NCBI GenBank assembly: GCA_023393115.1
Contig: JAEWMS010000033.1
Coordinates: forward strand, 62,001 to 126,000
Source of the DNA: Bacillota bacterium
Lineage (GTDB): Bacteria > Bacillota > Clostridia > Acetivibrionales > DSM-1351
Length of the DNA: 64,000 nucleotides
Direction: 5' to 3'
The position numbers were made by a program, and so were the translations under genes. Positions 24,125-34,244 of this stretch are shown here, piece by piece. Below the pieces are notes generated by a model. The model was not told the origin of the DNA. It made no database searches and saw nothing but the letters and a program-made list of their open reading frames with translations. Within the stretch, counting starts at the first letter, position 1; each line of letters starts with the position of its first letter.

Positions 24125-26197
24125 TTAAGTAATAGAATTGACATCAATAATAAGTGCAACATTACCATCACCAAGAATTGTAGCTCCGGCAAGATATTTA
24201 ATTCCGGTAAGCAACTTTCCGAGGGACTTGATTACTATTTCCTGCTGTCCTATTACACTGTCAACAATAAGTCCGGTGAGCTTTTCACCCTTTCTTACAA
24301 TAACAATCTTGAGCTTCTTCTGAGTCTTAGTATTGCTATCTGGTACTTCAAGGGAATCTGCCAGTCTTGTTATAGGCACAACCATGTTTCTCAGAAGTAT
24401 TACTTCCTGACCTTGAACTGTTTTAACATCCTCAGCCTTCCATTCATAAATCTGATAGATTGATCCAAGAGGTATGGCATATTTCTCACTTCCAACATTA
24501 ACAAGCAAAGCTTGATAAATAGCAAGTGTAAGTGGAAGTTTTATAAGGAACTTGCTGCCTTTCCCGCTGAAGGTTTCAACTTCAACAGTTCCGCCAAGCT
24601 GTTCTATCTTTGTCTTAACAACATCAAGCCCAACACCTCTGCCCGAAAGTCCTGTTATTTTGTCTGCTGTACTGAAGCTTGGTCTGAACAGTAATTCTAT
24701 TGCCTCCTGTTGAGACATAGAACTTGCTGCCTCCCTGGTAACAATACCATTCTCTACAGCTTTGTTTTTTATTTTTTCTATATTGATACCCGCTCCGTCA
24801 TCGCCAACTTCAATAATTACGTTATTGCCTGACTGATAAGCAGTAAGGTTTATTTTTCCATGTTCTGGTTTACCCAGTTGTTTTCTCTTCTCGGTAGATT
24901 CCAAACCATGGTCACAAGAGTTTCTAAGCAAGTGAATAAGGGGATCCCCGATTTCATCGATAACCGTTCTATCCAGTTCTGTTTCTTCACCTGACATAAC
25001 AAGTTCAATTTCCTTACCCAGGTCCTTGGCAATATCTCTAATCATTCTTGGGAATCTGTTGAATACAGTTTCAACAGGCACCATTCGAACTTTCATTACG
25101 GCATCATTCAGGTTTGTAGTGATTCTTTCCAGATACTCAAGAGTTTCATGATATTCCTGAGGCTTCTGAGTAATGTCTGTTCCTTCAAGTCTTGTTTTTG
25201 TTATTATCAACTCGCCTACAAGATTCATCAATACATCAAGTCTGTCAATATCGACTCTGACTGTTCTCTGAGTCTTCTTATGAGCATTGCTTGCGTTGGA
25301 TTTTGCTTCCTGAGCATCGGTTTCTTTTGCTGTTGTACTTTCTGGTGAATCAGAAGTTTTATTAATAGCCTCAACCTTTACATCGCTTACAGACTCAACT
25401 CCGGCAGTAGCAAATCTGTCCATCTTTCTGATGCTTACCTCATCAACTTCTGCTATGGAATTTAGTTCTTTTGCGAATAGCTGTTCGTCATGCTTTGATA
25501 CTACAACGACAGTAAACTCAAAATCGAATTTTTCATCTTCAATATCCTGTACAGCAGGCTGTGATTTTATTATTTCGCCATATCTCTCCAAAGTCTGGAA
25601 CAGTATGAAGGCTCTGGCGGATTTTAACAAGCATCCCTTATTCAAAACAATTGTTATCTTTAAAGCATTCATATCCATATCAATTGCTTTGTTAACAGCA
25701 TGCTGCTCAAATTCGTCCAGTTCCATTCTTGCAGTAACATATTTATCATTTGCTTCAGCAGTAACCGATGTTTCGGCAGGCTTTACAGGAGCAGCTGCCG
25801 GAGCTTTTGCACCCTTGTTTTCAAGTATTTCATTCAGGGCTGCTATAACAGTTTTATAATCCTTATCTCCTTCACCGCCGGTAGTAATTACACAGTTAAC
25901 ATAATTTTCTAGAGCGTCAAGGCACTGGAATAAAACATCAACCAGACCTGAAGTTACTTTAATCTCATCATTTCTGATAGCATGAAGTACATTCTCCATG
26001 TCATGGGTCAGCTTTGTCATCTTTGTAAAACCCATTGTTCCTGCCATTCCCTTAATGGTATGAGCAACTCTAAAGATTTCATTTAAAACATCCTTATCCT
26101 CTGGGTCCTTCTCCATTTGCAAAAGACACTGATTTAAACTCTGTACGTGTTCATTTGCCTCTTCAATAAATATTTGTAAATACTGACTCATATCCAT
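24125..26197 (-). CDS. cheA: Chemotaxis histidine kinase CheA
   Basis: 690 residues. HPt domain with phosphoacceptor His46 in FRVAHTIKGMAGTMGF; a P2-like CheY/CheB-binding part (about 155-250); dimerisation and the ATPase domain with NSCDHGLE (N box), VGDDGAGIN (G1) and GLSGRGVGLDVV (G2); a C-terminal CheW-like domain. Complete by family length. It takes signals from chemoreceptors through CheW and phosphorylates CheY and CheB, both encoded in this cluster. ATG after GGGGGTGCGTTAAT. Confidence 0.97.
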   Translation of the reverse strand: MDMSQYLQIFIEEANEHVQSLNQCLLQMEKDPEDKDVLNEIFRVAHTIKGMAGTMGFTKMTKLTHDMENVLHAIRNDEIKVTSGLVDVLFQCLDALENYVNCVITTGGEGDKDYKTVIAALNEILENKGAKAPAAAPVKPAETSVTAEANDKYVTARMELDEFEQHAVNKAIDMDMNALKITIVLNKGCLLKSARAFILFQTLERYGEIIKSQPAVQDIEDEKFDFEFTVVVVSKHDEQLFAKELNSIAEVDEVSIRKMDRFATAGVESVSDVKVEAINKTSDSPESTTAKETDAQEAKSNASNAHKKTQRTVRVDIDRLDVLMNLVGELIITKTRLEGTDITQKPQEYHETLEYLERITTNLNDAVMKVRMVPVETVFNRFPRMIRDIAKDLGKEIELVMSGEETELDRTVIDEIGDPLIHLLRNSCDHGLESTEKRKQLGKPEHGKINLTAYQSGNNVIIEVGDDGAGINIEKIKNKAVENGIVTREAASSMSQQEAIELLFRPSFSTADKITGLSGRGVGLDVVKTKIEQLGGTVEVETFSGKGSKFLIKLPLTLAIYQALLVNVGSEKYAIPLGSIYQIYEWKAEDVKTVQGQEVILLRNMVVPITRLADSLEVPDSNTKTQKKLKIVIVRKGEKLTGLIVDSVIGQQEIVIKSLGKLLTGIKYLAGATILGDGNVALIIDVNSIT

Positions 26198-26198
26198 A

Positions 26199-27269
26199 TT
26201 AACGCACCCCCAAATATTGAATTATTTCTTCTGATATTTTGTCTAATGGTACAACTTTATCTACTGCTCCTGTCTGTATTGCCATTTTAGGCATTCCAAA
26301 TACCACACTTGTTTCTTCATCTTGAGCAATAATATAACTTTTGTTATTATCCTTCAGCTTTTTTATTCCTATACTACCGTCGGCTCCCATACCTGTCATA
26401 ATAACACCAATGATATTCTTAAGCCCGGTATCAGATAAAGAGTTCATCATAACATCTACGGACGGCCTATGCCCACCTACCGGAGGGGACTTGTCCAGAT
26501 TTATATGTATATCTCCATTTGAGGCAGCTTCAATCATCATATGTGAATCGCCGGGTGCAATATATACATGTCCTGTCAGTATCTTCTCTTTATGTGAAGC
26601 TTCCTTCACTATCATCTGACTCTTACTGTCAAGCCTTTCGGCAAGAGAATTTGTAAAGCCCGGCGGCATATGCTGTACAATTAATACTGCTGCCGGAATA
26701 TCACCGGGTAGCAACGGGATAACACTCTGTAAGGCTTTAGGTCCTCCTGTTGATGTCCCAATTGCAATAATATATTTCAAAGCCTTGTTATTACTGACCG
26801 CAGGTTCATCATCCTTATCATTGGGCTTACTCTTTAAATTTTTGAATTTAATATTTTTTGCTACAGTAATTTTTTCAATAATTTCGTTTTTCTTTTTATC
26901 ATTTTTTATATCAAATATATTTTTAGGTTTCGCAACAAAATCAACTGCACCTTCATCCAAAGCCCTTAAAGTCAGTTCTGCTCCATGATCAGTAACACTG
27001 CTTAACATAATAACTGGCTTCGGAAATCTCTGCATTATCTCTTTAAGACAACTGATACCATCCATTATGGGCATTTCAACATCAAGAGTAATAATATCCG
27101 GATTTAGCTTCTGTATTTTTGTCAAAGCGTCCTTTCCATCGGTAGCAGTACCCACCACTGTTAAGGATTCCTCAGATTCGATCATGTCGGAAAGAACTTT
27201 TCTCATAAAAGCCGAATCATCAACGATTAACACTTTTATTAAGTTGCCTTTGCCTGGTTTTAAACTCAT
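26199..27269 (-). CDS. cheB: Chemotaxis methylesterase/deamidase CheB
   Basis: 356 residues. A receiver domain with phospho-acceptor Asp63 (IITLDVEMPIMDG), a linker rich in Lys/Asn (about 140-165), then the esterase with catalytic Ser in IGTSTGGPKAL, His in VQHMPPGFT and Asp in MTGMGADG. It removes methyl groups from receptors when phosphorylated. The start overlaps the ycgR stop, and the stop lies next to cheA. No cheR in the window. Confidence 0.96.
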   Translation of the reverse strand: MSLKPGKGNLIKVLIVDDSAFMRKVLSDMIESEESLTVVGTATDGKDALTKIQKLNPDIITLDVEMPIMDGISCLKEIMQRFPKPVIMLSSVTDHGAELTLRALDEGAVDFVAKPKNIFDIKNDKKKNEIIEKITVAKNIKFKNLKSKPNDKDDEPAVSNNKALKYIIAIGTSTGGPKALQSVIPLLPGDIPAAVLIVQHMPPGFTNSLAERLDSKSQMIVKEASHKEKILTGHVYIAPGDSHMMIEAASNGDIHINLDKSPPVGGHRPSVDVMMNSLSDTGLKNIIGVIMTGMGADGSIGIKKLKDNNKSYIIAQDEETSVVFGMPKMAIQTGAVDKVVPLDKISEEIIQYLGVR

Positions 27270-27958
27270 TCTCCGCCCCTTAGCCCTTTTTTTAATAAAT
27301 CCCGTTGCTGATTGAATACAAAGCTGACAACCTTTTCTCGTTCCTTATACTCCAAATCTACAAAACTAATTGATGAACTGTATTTAACTTGTTCATTTAT
27401 AATGTCTTTCGTACACCTGAGTACTTTCCCTTTAAATTCTAATCTATAATTACCCAATAATACATATCCTTTAACAACGGAATTTGTATTGAGAATTTTA
27501 TCTGTAACACAGGACAAACCTCCACCACTTATATCAATAGTGTATCCATTGAGTTCTGATGTGGTATTCTGCTTGTCCGGATTAACCATAATAAATCCCA
27601 CAGGAATTCTACATTCAAATCTGTAATATTGTCTTCTCTGTATCTTTGAAGGTTCTTCAGTAACTCTGACATCTAGTAAAGCAATATCATCAATTATAAG
27701 TCTATCCGTTACATATCCAACTACCCGATATATCTGATTTGCTGCACAAAACAGATATGCTTCTATAGATGAGTTTACCCTTACAGGATATACCTTTGAT
27801 TCATATATAGGAGCGCTTATTCTAATGATATTAACGTCAACAAAGCCTTCCAACTGGCTTACAAATCCAATGTCAAGTTTTCCTTCCAATGGATCGACAA
27901 CGTTCATTTCAATCTTTGTTCCGATAGTAAATTCTTGTAAGTTAAACACTGTGTTCAA
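27266..27958 (-). CDS. ycgR: Flagellar brake protein YcgR-like, PilZ domain
   Basis: 230 residues: an N-terminal YcgR-type domain (about 1-100) and a C-terminal PilZ domain with the c-di-GMP binding motifs RRQYYRFECR (RxxxR) and TIDISGGGLSC (D/NxSxxG). It slows flagella when c-di-GMP is high. TTG start at 27956-27958 behind GGGGTAAATCGC. It overlaps cheB by 4 bases. Placement between flhG and cheB matches other clostridia. Confidence 0.92.
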   Translation of the reverse strand: MNTVFNLQEFTIGTKIEMNVVDPLEGKLDIGFVSQLEGFVDVNIIRISAPIYESKVYPVRVNSSIEAYLFCAANQIYRVVGYVTDRLIIDDIALLDVRVTEEPSKIQRRQYYRFECRIPVGFIMVNPDKQNTTSELNGYTIDISGGGLSCVTDKILNTNSVVKGYVLLGNYRLEFKGKVLRCTKDIINEQVKYSSSISFVDLEYKEREKVVSFVFNQQRDLLKKGLRGGE

Positions 27959-27994
27959 GCGATTTACCCCACTTAATAATAGTATACTACCTTA

Positions 27995-28918
27995 TCATTT
28001 TGTAAACAAGCCAACAAATCGATTAATAAAACCTTTGATTCCTGCCTGTGTCAAGGTGTTTATATTCATTTCCCTTCTGATAAGGGTATCAGCTACATCG
28101 TTTATCAATTTGCTTGTTGAATTCTTTGGATAACAAAGTAAATACGGTTTCTGCATCTTCACTGATTTTATAAATGATTGATCAAAGGGCAAGTAGCCCA
28201 AAGATTGTAGTTTCATACCAAGAAATCTTTCAGAAACCGATGAAAAATTATTGTAAACTGTCTTGGCCTCATTTTCAGTTTCAGCTCTATTTATCAGTAC
28301 ATTAATTGTACAATCCTTCTTTACATTTGAGACAGTCTTTACAAGTGCATAGGCGTCGGTTATTGAAGTAGGTTCCGGAGTTACAACCAAAACCACTTCA
28401 TCAGCAGATAACACAAAATTCATAACTGTGTCGGATAACCCAGCTCCTGTATCAATTAATATATAGTCTGCTATATGGTCAAGGGTAGCCATATTTGCAA
28501 TAAATGAGTCTAAAGAGTTATTATCAAGATGTATCAACTCCTGAACCCCTGAGCCGCCTGAAATAAACTTTATATTATTTGGCCCGTCACATAGAATCTC
28601 CAAAATATCCTTTTCATTTTTAATTGAGTCGAGAAGTGTATACTTCGGAACTATTCCAAAAACTACATCTATATTTGACAAGCCCAAATCCGCATCAATT
28701 ATAACTACTCTATACCCTTTTTGACTTAAGGCAATAGCAAGATTAACCGTAACACTTGTTTTCCCTACTCCTCCCTTACCGCTTGTAATAGTCACAACTT
28801 TTGCACGCTTACCAACTGCTATCCTTTCGGGCGACAGATTCTCAGATAGGTTTTTTAGGGGTTCATTATTCATATTGTTAACAATTTTTCTTAACTTTTC
28901 AGCTTGATCTATCATCAT
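27995..28918 (-). CDS. flhG: MinD-like flagellar number ATPase FlhG (YlxH)
   Basis: 307 residues. Deviant Walker A SGKGGVGKTSVTVNLA, Walker A' region IIDADLGLSN, and DTGAGLSDTVM. The N-terminus carries DQAEKLRK, the DQAxxLR motif that activates the FlhF GTPase. It controls flagellar number and place with FlhF, encoded directly upstream. Start ATG ATG after GGAGGTTA. Confidence 0.94.
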   Translation of the reverse strand: MMIDQAEKLRKIVNNMNNEPLKNLSENLSPERIAVGKRAKVVTITSGKGGVGKTSVTVNLAIALSQKGYRVVIIDADLGLSNIDVVFGIVPKYTLLDSIKNEKDILEILCDGPNNIKFISGGSGVQELIHLDNNSLDSFIANMATLDHIADYILIDTGAGLSDTVMNFVLSADEVVLVVTPEPTSITDAYALVKTVSNVKKDCTINVLINRAETENEAKTVYNNFSSVSERFLGMKLQSLGYLPFDQSFIKSVKMQKPYLLCYPKNSTSKLINDVADTLIRREMNINTLTQAGIKGFINRFVGLFTK

Positions 28919-28966
28919 TAACCTCCGTGTCTCATCACGTCAACCTGACATTATCCTTGTATTATG

Positions 28967-30157
28967 CTACGACAAATTTCCTAATAAGTTTTTCGATAAT
29001 CTATCAATGTTTGCTACTTCGATATCGTCAGGAACATTTTGGCCGTTGGTTATATAGGACAAACTCCTGTTAGAGTAACATTTAGTGTTTAGGATGCTAC
29101 CGTACACCGGTGTCTCATCTAACTTTGTAAAAATTATTTTGTAGTCAGGAATAAAATCATAGTTCTTAATTATATCCTTGCAGTTTTTCGAGCTTAGTGT
29201 AGAACTTAGTACCAGGAAAATATTATCAGCATTACAAGCCGATACAATTTTTCTTAATTCATCAAACTTTTCTTTGTCTCTATAACTGCACCCTGCAGTA
29301 TCAACTAAAATAATATCCTTGTCACTGTATTCCTGAATCTCGTTTTCTATTTCAACTACAGAATATGCTACCGAAATTGGAATACCAAGTATTTCAGCAT
29401 AGGTTTTCAATTGATCCACAGCTGCAATTCTATAGGTATCTGAGGTTATTAACCCAACCTTCTTGTTATTTGTTAACATGAATGAAGCAGCTAATTTTGC
29501 AAGTGTAGTGGTTTTACCTACTCCAGTTGGTCCAACAAAGAGAATAACTGTCGGTTTTCCGTCCTTTCGCAGGAATATTGGTTCAGGCTTTCCAAGCATT
29601 GATGTAATAACAGAATGCATAACAATAGTTGCATCATTAATATTTCTTGGACTGCTCCTCATAGCAACTTGTTCAATAATTCCTTTGGCAATATCCTCAT
29701 CAACCTCATTCTTAAGGAGGTTGTTATATAGCAATTGAAAAATCTGTGGAAGTTGATTCCCATTGCCTTCTCCCATAAGCTGTCCTTCGGGAGAAACTTC
29801 GTCATTACTTTTATTGTCATTCTTAACAATACTTAGAATTTTATCTAAGAGAACTTCTATATTACTTACTTTATTCTCTAACTCAGTAATCTTTTCCTCT
29901 TTTTGCGACAATATATTTTTAGATAATGTCTTATCCTGGTGAATAGGTTCGATTCTTGTTAATTCCCTTTCCTTAACCCTGGCATTATCGTCATCTATCG
30001 CTGCCATTATCTCTATCATCGGTTTTGAAAAATACCTCTTAATACCCTTCTGCCTTACTTTCTTAGTATTCAGAATAATAGCATTATTCCCAAGGTCCAT
30101 CTTAACTTTCAGTAATGCCTCTTGTGTATTTTTTCCCAAATACCGCTTTATCTTCAT
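28967..30157 (-). CDS. flhF: Flagellar SRP-type GTPase FlhF
   Basis: About 396 residues. An N-terminal basic B domain beginning MKIKRYLGKNTQEALLKVK, a linker, then NG GTPase domains: G1 GPTGVGKTTTLAKL, G3 DTAGCSYRD, G4 FTKLDE. I start at ATG 30155-30157; the ATG four codons upstream is inside the GGAGGTTAGT ribosome site, which belongs to repeat copy A3. FlhF places the flagellar base at the membrane together with FlhG. Confidence 0.95.
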   Translation of the reverse strand: MKIKRYLGKNTQEALLKVKMDLGNNAIILNTKKVRQKGIKRYFSKPMIEIMAAIDDDNARVKERELTRIEPIHQDKTLSKNILSQKEEKITELENKVSNIEVLLDKILSIVKNDNKSNDEVSPEGQLMGEGNGNQLPQIFQLLYNNLLKNEVDEDIAKGIIEQVAMRSSPRNINDATIVMHSVITSMLGKPEPIFLRKDGKPTVILFVGPTGVGKTTTLAKLAASFMLTNNKKVGLITSDTYRIAAVDQLKTYAEILGIPISVAYSVVEIENEIQEYSDKDIILVDTAGCSYRDKEKFDELRKIVSACNADNIFLVLSSTLSSKNCKDIIKNYDFIPDYKIIFTKLDETPVYGSILNTKCYSNRSLSYITNGQNVPDDIEVANIDRLSKNLLGNLS

Positions 30158-30210
30158 ACTAACCTCCATGAGCCGTCAAAGCGGCCATAAAATGTTATGA
30201 AACTATTATT
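30158..30210 (-). repeat. Ribosome-site-linked repeat element, copy A3 (short)
   Basis: Between flhA and flhF. It keeps only the 3' half of the element: GTTTCATAACATTTTATGG, CCGCTTTGACGGCTCATGG and AGGTTAGT, followed by the ATG. The shared end with copy A1 (GGCTCATGGAGGTTA) is identical over 15 bases. Confidence 0.55.
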
Positions 30211-32234
30211 TAGACACTTACAGTTCCAACTGATTGTATTTCAACTCCAGGATCAATCTCATTATAAGAAAGAACTATCAAACCCGGAATTACATTCTCT
30301 GTAAGACGTTTGAAGTATAGTCTTACAATTGGTGAAGCCAGAACAATAGGCTGATTTCCAAGCTGTAATAGCCTTTGAACATTCTTGCTGACATTATTTA
30401 TTATTGTATTGCTGACAGAAGGGTCAAGTGCCAGATAAGAACCGAACTCTGTCTTCTGTATTGAATCCATAATCATTTGTTCAACCTTGGGATCAATGGT
30501 AATAACATTCGAATTCCCGATGAAAAACTTCTGTGATATTGATCTTCCAAGAGCTTGCCTTACATACTCGGTAAGCATATCCACATCATGGGTCATAGGT
30601 GAATAGTCTGCAAGTGTCTCCATTATTGTAACCATATCTCTGATAGATACATTCTCTTTAAGTAAATTAGCAAGTACTTTTTGGATTTCTCCAATACTCA
30701 TGAGCTTAGGCACAAGTTCTTCCACTATTGCAGGGTTTGTCTGCCTAATATTATCAACAAGAGTTTGAACTTCCTGTCTGCCAAGTAACTCGTATGAATG
30801 CTTCTTGATAACTTCAGTAAGATGTGTTGCAATAATTGAAGGTGGATCAACAACAGTATAACCCAACATTTCAGCTTTATCTCTTTGTCCTTCTTGAATC
30901 CATATAGCCGGTAAACCGAAAGCAGGCTCAACCGTCTTTATGCCGTCTATGTCCTCTTCAACACCACCGGAATTCATAGCCAGGAAGTAATCAAACAATA
31001 ACTCTCCTTTAGCTACCTCTGATCCCTTTATTTTAATAATGTACTCATTGGGACCGATTTGTATGTTATCTCTTAGTCGGATAACCGGAACTATCATACC
31101 CAGTTCAAGTGCCAGCTGCCTTCTTATAAGAACTACTCTATCCAATAAATCTCCGCCCTGATTTGCATCAGCAAGAGGAATTATTCCATAACCAAATTCC
31201 AGTTCAATTGGGTCAACCTGTAAAAGAGTGACAACATTTTCAGGTTTCCTGATTTCCTCAACTTCACTTTCCTGAATCTGTACTTCTTCATCAATAACTG
31301 CTTCCTTTTGAAGCTGCTTGATTTTAATAGCAATAAATATAAGAACTGCAGCTAATAAGAGGAATGGTATTGGCGTTAGGAAAGGGGCCATTGCCACACT
31401 CAGTGCTGCTGCAATATATAAAACCTTTGGATTGTAGAAAAGCTGCTTTATTACGTCCTTGTTCAGGTCTGAATCTGCGCCGGCTCTGGTAACTATGAAT
31501 GACGTTGCCACAGAGAGCATAAGTGCAGGTATCTGGCTGACCAGACCATCACCTATAGTCAAAATGGTATAGTTATTAAGAGCATCTGTGAGTTCCTCGC
31601 CTCTCATAACTACACCTATTATCAAACCACCTGCTATATTTAAGAAAGTTATAATGATACCTGCAATGGCATCATTTTTAACAAATTTACTGGCACCATC
31701 CATGGAACCATAAAAGTCTGCTTCTCTTTGAACCTTTTTTCTTCTCTCTTTTGCTTCGGCTTCACTGATCAAACCGGTGTTCAAATCTGCATCAATAGCC
31801 ATCTGTTTACCAGGCATAGCGTCCAAAGTAAATCTTGCAGCTACTTCGGCAACTCTTTCAGAACCCTTTGTTATAACCAGGAAGTTAACAATCATAATGA
31901 TAAAGAATATTACAAAGCCAACAACGAGGTTATTTCTACCAACAAAGGAACCGAATCCTCTGATAACGTCTCCGGCTTCACCCTCAGAAAGGATAAGCTT
32001 TGTTGCTGTAACATTCAGTGATAATCTATAAATCGTAGTAACAACTATTAGAGTCGGGAATATAGATAAATCCAAGGCAGTTTTCAGATAAATTGTATTA
32101 AGCATTATTACGGCTGCCAGGATTATATTGACAGCAAGCAAGAAGTCCAGCATCACATGCGGGATAGGTAAAATAAGGTTTAGTATTGCGATTATAATAA
32201 TAATTGGAATAAAAAAACTATTTAACCTTGACAA
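30210..32234 (-). CDS. flhA: Flagellar export gate protein FlhA
   Basis: 674 residues: eight hydrophobic segments in residues 1-310 (including the FHIPEP-region RFTLDAMPGKQMAIDADLNT), then a large cytoplasmic domain ending near the C-terminus. It is the nonameric gate of the flagellar type III export apparatus, and here it sits between flhB and flhF as usual. TTG start at 32232-32234 after GGGGGCTAAAATT. Confidence 0.96.
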   Translation of the reverse strand: MSRLNSFFIPIIIIIAILNLILPIPHVMLDFLLAVNIILAAVIMLNTIYLKTALDLSIFPTLIVVTTIYRLSLNVTATKLILSEGEAGDVIRGFGSFVGRNNLVVGFVIFFIIMIVNFLVITKGSERVAEVAARFTLDAMPGKQMAIDADLNTGLISEAEAKERRKKVQREADFYGSMDGASKFVKNDAIAGIIITFLNIAGGLIIGVVMRGEELTDALNNYTILTIGDGLVSQIPALMLSVATSFIVTRAGADSDLNKDVIKQLFYNPKVLYIAAALSVAMAPFLTPIPFLLLAAVLIFIAIKIKQLQKEAVIDEEVQIQESEVEEIRKPENVVTLLQVDPIELEFGYGIIPLADANQGGDLLDRVVLIRRQLALELGMIVPVIRLRDNIQIGPNEYIIKIKGSEVAKGELLFDYFLAMNSGGVEEDIDGIKTVEPAFGLPAIWIQEGQRDKAEMLGYTVVDPPSIIATHLTEVIKKHSYELLGRQEVQTLVDNIRQTNPAIVEELVPKLMSIGEIQKVLANLLKENVSIRDMVTIMETLADYSPMTHDVDMLTEYVRQALGRSISQKFFIGNSNVITIDPKVEQMIMDSIQKTEFGSYLALDPSVSNTIINNVSKNVQRLLQLGNQPIVLASPIVRLYFKRLTENVIPGLIVLSYNEIDPGVEIQSVGTVSV

Positions 32235-32272
32235 ATTTTAGCCCCCTTAAATAAGATTTGCGAATCAAATTT

Positions 32273-33400
32273 CTAACCTGCTCTGCCGCCGCCATTTTTG
32301 AGATTATATACAAATGCAAGAATTTCAGCTACAGCTTGGTACAGCTCCGGCGGTATGGACTGTCCTATATCTACCGTACTGAATAGTGTCCTTGCAAGCG
32401 GTTTATTTTCAACTATTTGAACCTTATTTTCTGTTGCAATTTGTTTTATTCTCAAGGCTATATAATCCTGTCCTTTAGCAACAACAATAGGTGCACTTGC
32501 CTTTTCTGCTTCATACTTGATGGCCACCGCAAAGTGTGTCGGGTTTGTAATTACAACATCTGCTTTGGGGATTTCCTGCATCATCCTTTTCATGGACATT
32601 TGCCGTTGTTTTTGCTTTATCTTTGACTTTATTTCAGGATTACCCTCCATCTGCTTGAACTCTTCCTTAACTTCCTGCTTGGTCATTTTTAGATTTTTCT
32701 CGTAGTCATACTTTTGATATAAGAAGTCCAGAAAACCTAATATAACCATTGCAATACAAATTCTCAATGCCACAGCGAAGGCAGAATTTCCTATGAAGGA
32801 AAGAATATCCCGTAAATCCGCATCCATCAGTGCAACTACTTCATTTGTTTTTGATTTAAGGTATGAGTAAGCTACCCATGCTACTATTAGTATTTTTATT
32901 ATAGCCTTGACTAATTCAACTACCGATCTCAGGGAAAACATTCTTTTAAATCCGCTTAAGGGATTAATCCTATTGCCTTTAGGTTTTAAGGTTTCAAGGG
33001 TAAAAAGAATGCCTACCTGCGCATATCCCACCAGCAAACCTGCTATCATGGCAATCAATAGCAAAGGTAATGAAGTTTTGGCTAGAATTATTATCCCATC
33101 AATAAAAATCTTTGCAAGAATATCTGTATTAAAGGCATCCTTATTTACAAGGTACTCGGTAAATGCCTTTTTTATAAACCCTGACAATTGATTAAATAAT
33201 ATTGATCCAAAAGCGTTCATGGATACAATCATCAGTATTAATATTAAAGAGGCAGACATTTCTCTGCTTTGAAATACCTGACCTTTTTTTCTAGCGTCAC
33301 TTTTTTTCTTGGGAGTGGCCTTTTCTGTCTTGTCATCTCCCCCGGCAGCAAACAGCTGATAGTTTAGCCTAAGGTGTTGCTCCTTAACGGGAATCTCCAT
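32273..33400 (-). CDS. flhB: Flagellar export switch protein FlhB
   Basis: About 375 residues: four membrane segments, basic linkers, and the autocleavage motif NPTH in VVITNPTHFAVAIKYE. It switches export from hook to filament substrates after cleavage between Asn and Pro. The early part EKATPKKKSDARKKGQV is typical. I start at ATG 33398-33400; the upstream ATG in frame overlaps its GGAGGACGG site. Confidence 0.95.
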   Translation of the reverse strand: MEIPVKEQHLRLNYQLFAAGGDDKTEKATPKKKSDARKKGQVFQSREMSASLILILMIVSMNAFGSILFNQLSGFIKKAFTEYLVNKDAFNTDILAKIFIDGIIILAKTSLPLLLIAMIAGLLVGYAQVGILFTLETLKPKGNRINPLSGFKRMFSLRSVVELVKAIIKILIVAWVAYSYLKSKTNEVVALMDADLRDILSFIGNSAFAVALRICIAMVILGFLDFLYQKYDYEKNLKMTKQEVKEEFKQMEGNPEIKSKIKQKQRQMSMKRMMQEIPKADVVITNPTHFAVAIKYEAEKASAPIVVAKGQDYIALRIKQIATENKVQIVENKPLARTLFSTVDIGQSIPPELYQAVAEILAFVYNLKNGGGRAG

Positions 33401-33432
33401 TCCGTCCTCCAAAATAAGTGCTGGTCAAATCT

Positions 33433-34221
33433 TTACCCCGGTAGCATTGACTTGATAAAAGTAAATATTTGAATGCTCATGTCATCAGTCAACAGTGTTA
33501 CTATATAAATGAATGCCGGAACCGTAATCATTACGATTACCATACCGATTAATATCTTCAAAGGCATACCCAGGACAAATACATTCATCTGGGGAATTGT
33601 TTTGGATATTATACCAAGTACAACATCGGCAATTATTATAGCTGCTAATATCGGAGCGGCTATTTTAAATCCCACCGAAAACATATTCTGAAAAACAACA
33701 ACTATGTTATCCACCATCTTGGGACCGAATATGGCACTTCCCAGTGGTACAATATCAAAGCTTTGATACAGTGCTTTGATAAGCATGTGATGACCATTTG
33801 TAGCAAGAAATATAGTCATGGCCAGCATGTAGTATAAATTTGCTGTTACAGGTACCTGTATATTACTCAATGGATCCAATACGTTTACCATACCAAATCC
33901 GATCTGCATGTCAATAATTTGTCCTGCTAGATAAATACTTGTAAATACTGCATACGATACAAAACCAATTACAATACCCACAATAAATTCCTTAATAATA
34001 TACATTGCATATATCATAAAGTTTTCAGTTTCAACAATGTGGCCAACCTGTATTACATTTGTCATTATGATAGCTATTGTAAAGGCAAATCCAATTTTGA
34101 AATATACTGGTACATTTCCCCGACCAAATATTGGAGCAGTTACAAACAACCCGGTCATTCTGACAAATATAAGAAGAAATAGCTCCAAATTGTTTAGAAA
34201 CATATCAAACGGGATTTGCAT
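33433..34221 (-). CDS. fliR: Flagellar export protein FliR
   Basis: About 262 residues with six hydrophobic segments; begins MQIPFDMFLNNLELFLLIFV, and RMTGLFVTAPIFGRGNVP is the FliR signature. Export gate component with FliP and FliQ. Start ATG 34219-34221, behind GGAGGTTGG. Confidence 0.95.
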   Translation of the reverse strand: MQIPFDMFLNNLELFLLIFVRMTGLFVTAPIFGRGNVPVYFKIGFAFTIAIIMTNVIQVGHIVETENFMIYAMYIIKEFIVGIVIGFVSYAVFTSIYLAGQIIDMQIGFGMVNVLDPLSNIQVPVTANLYYMLAMTIFLATNGHHMLIKALYQSFDIVPLGSAIFGPKMVDNIVVVFQNMFSVGFKIAAPILAAIIIADVVLGIISKTIPQMNVFVLGMPLKILIGMVIVMITVPAFIYIVTLLTDDMSIQIFTFIKSMLPG

Positions 34222-34244
34222 TCCAACCTCCAATCAAGCTACTT

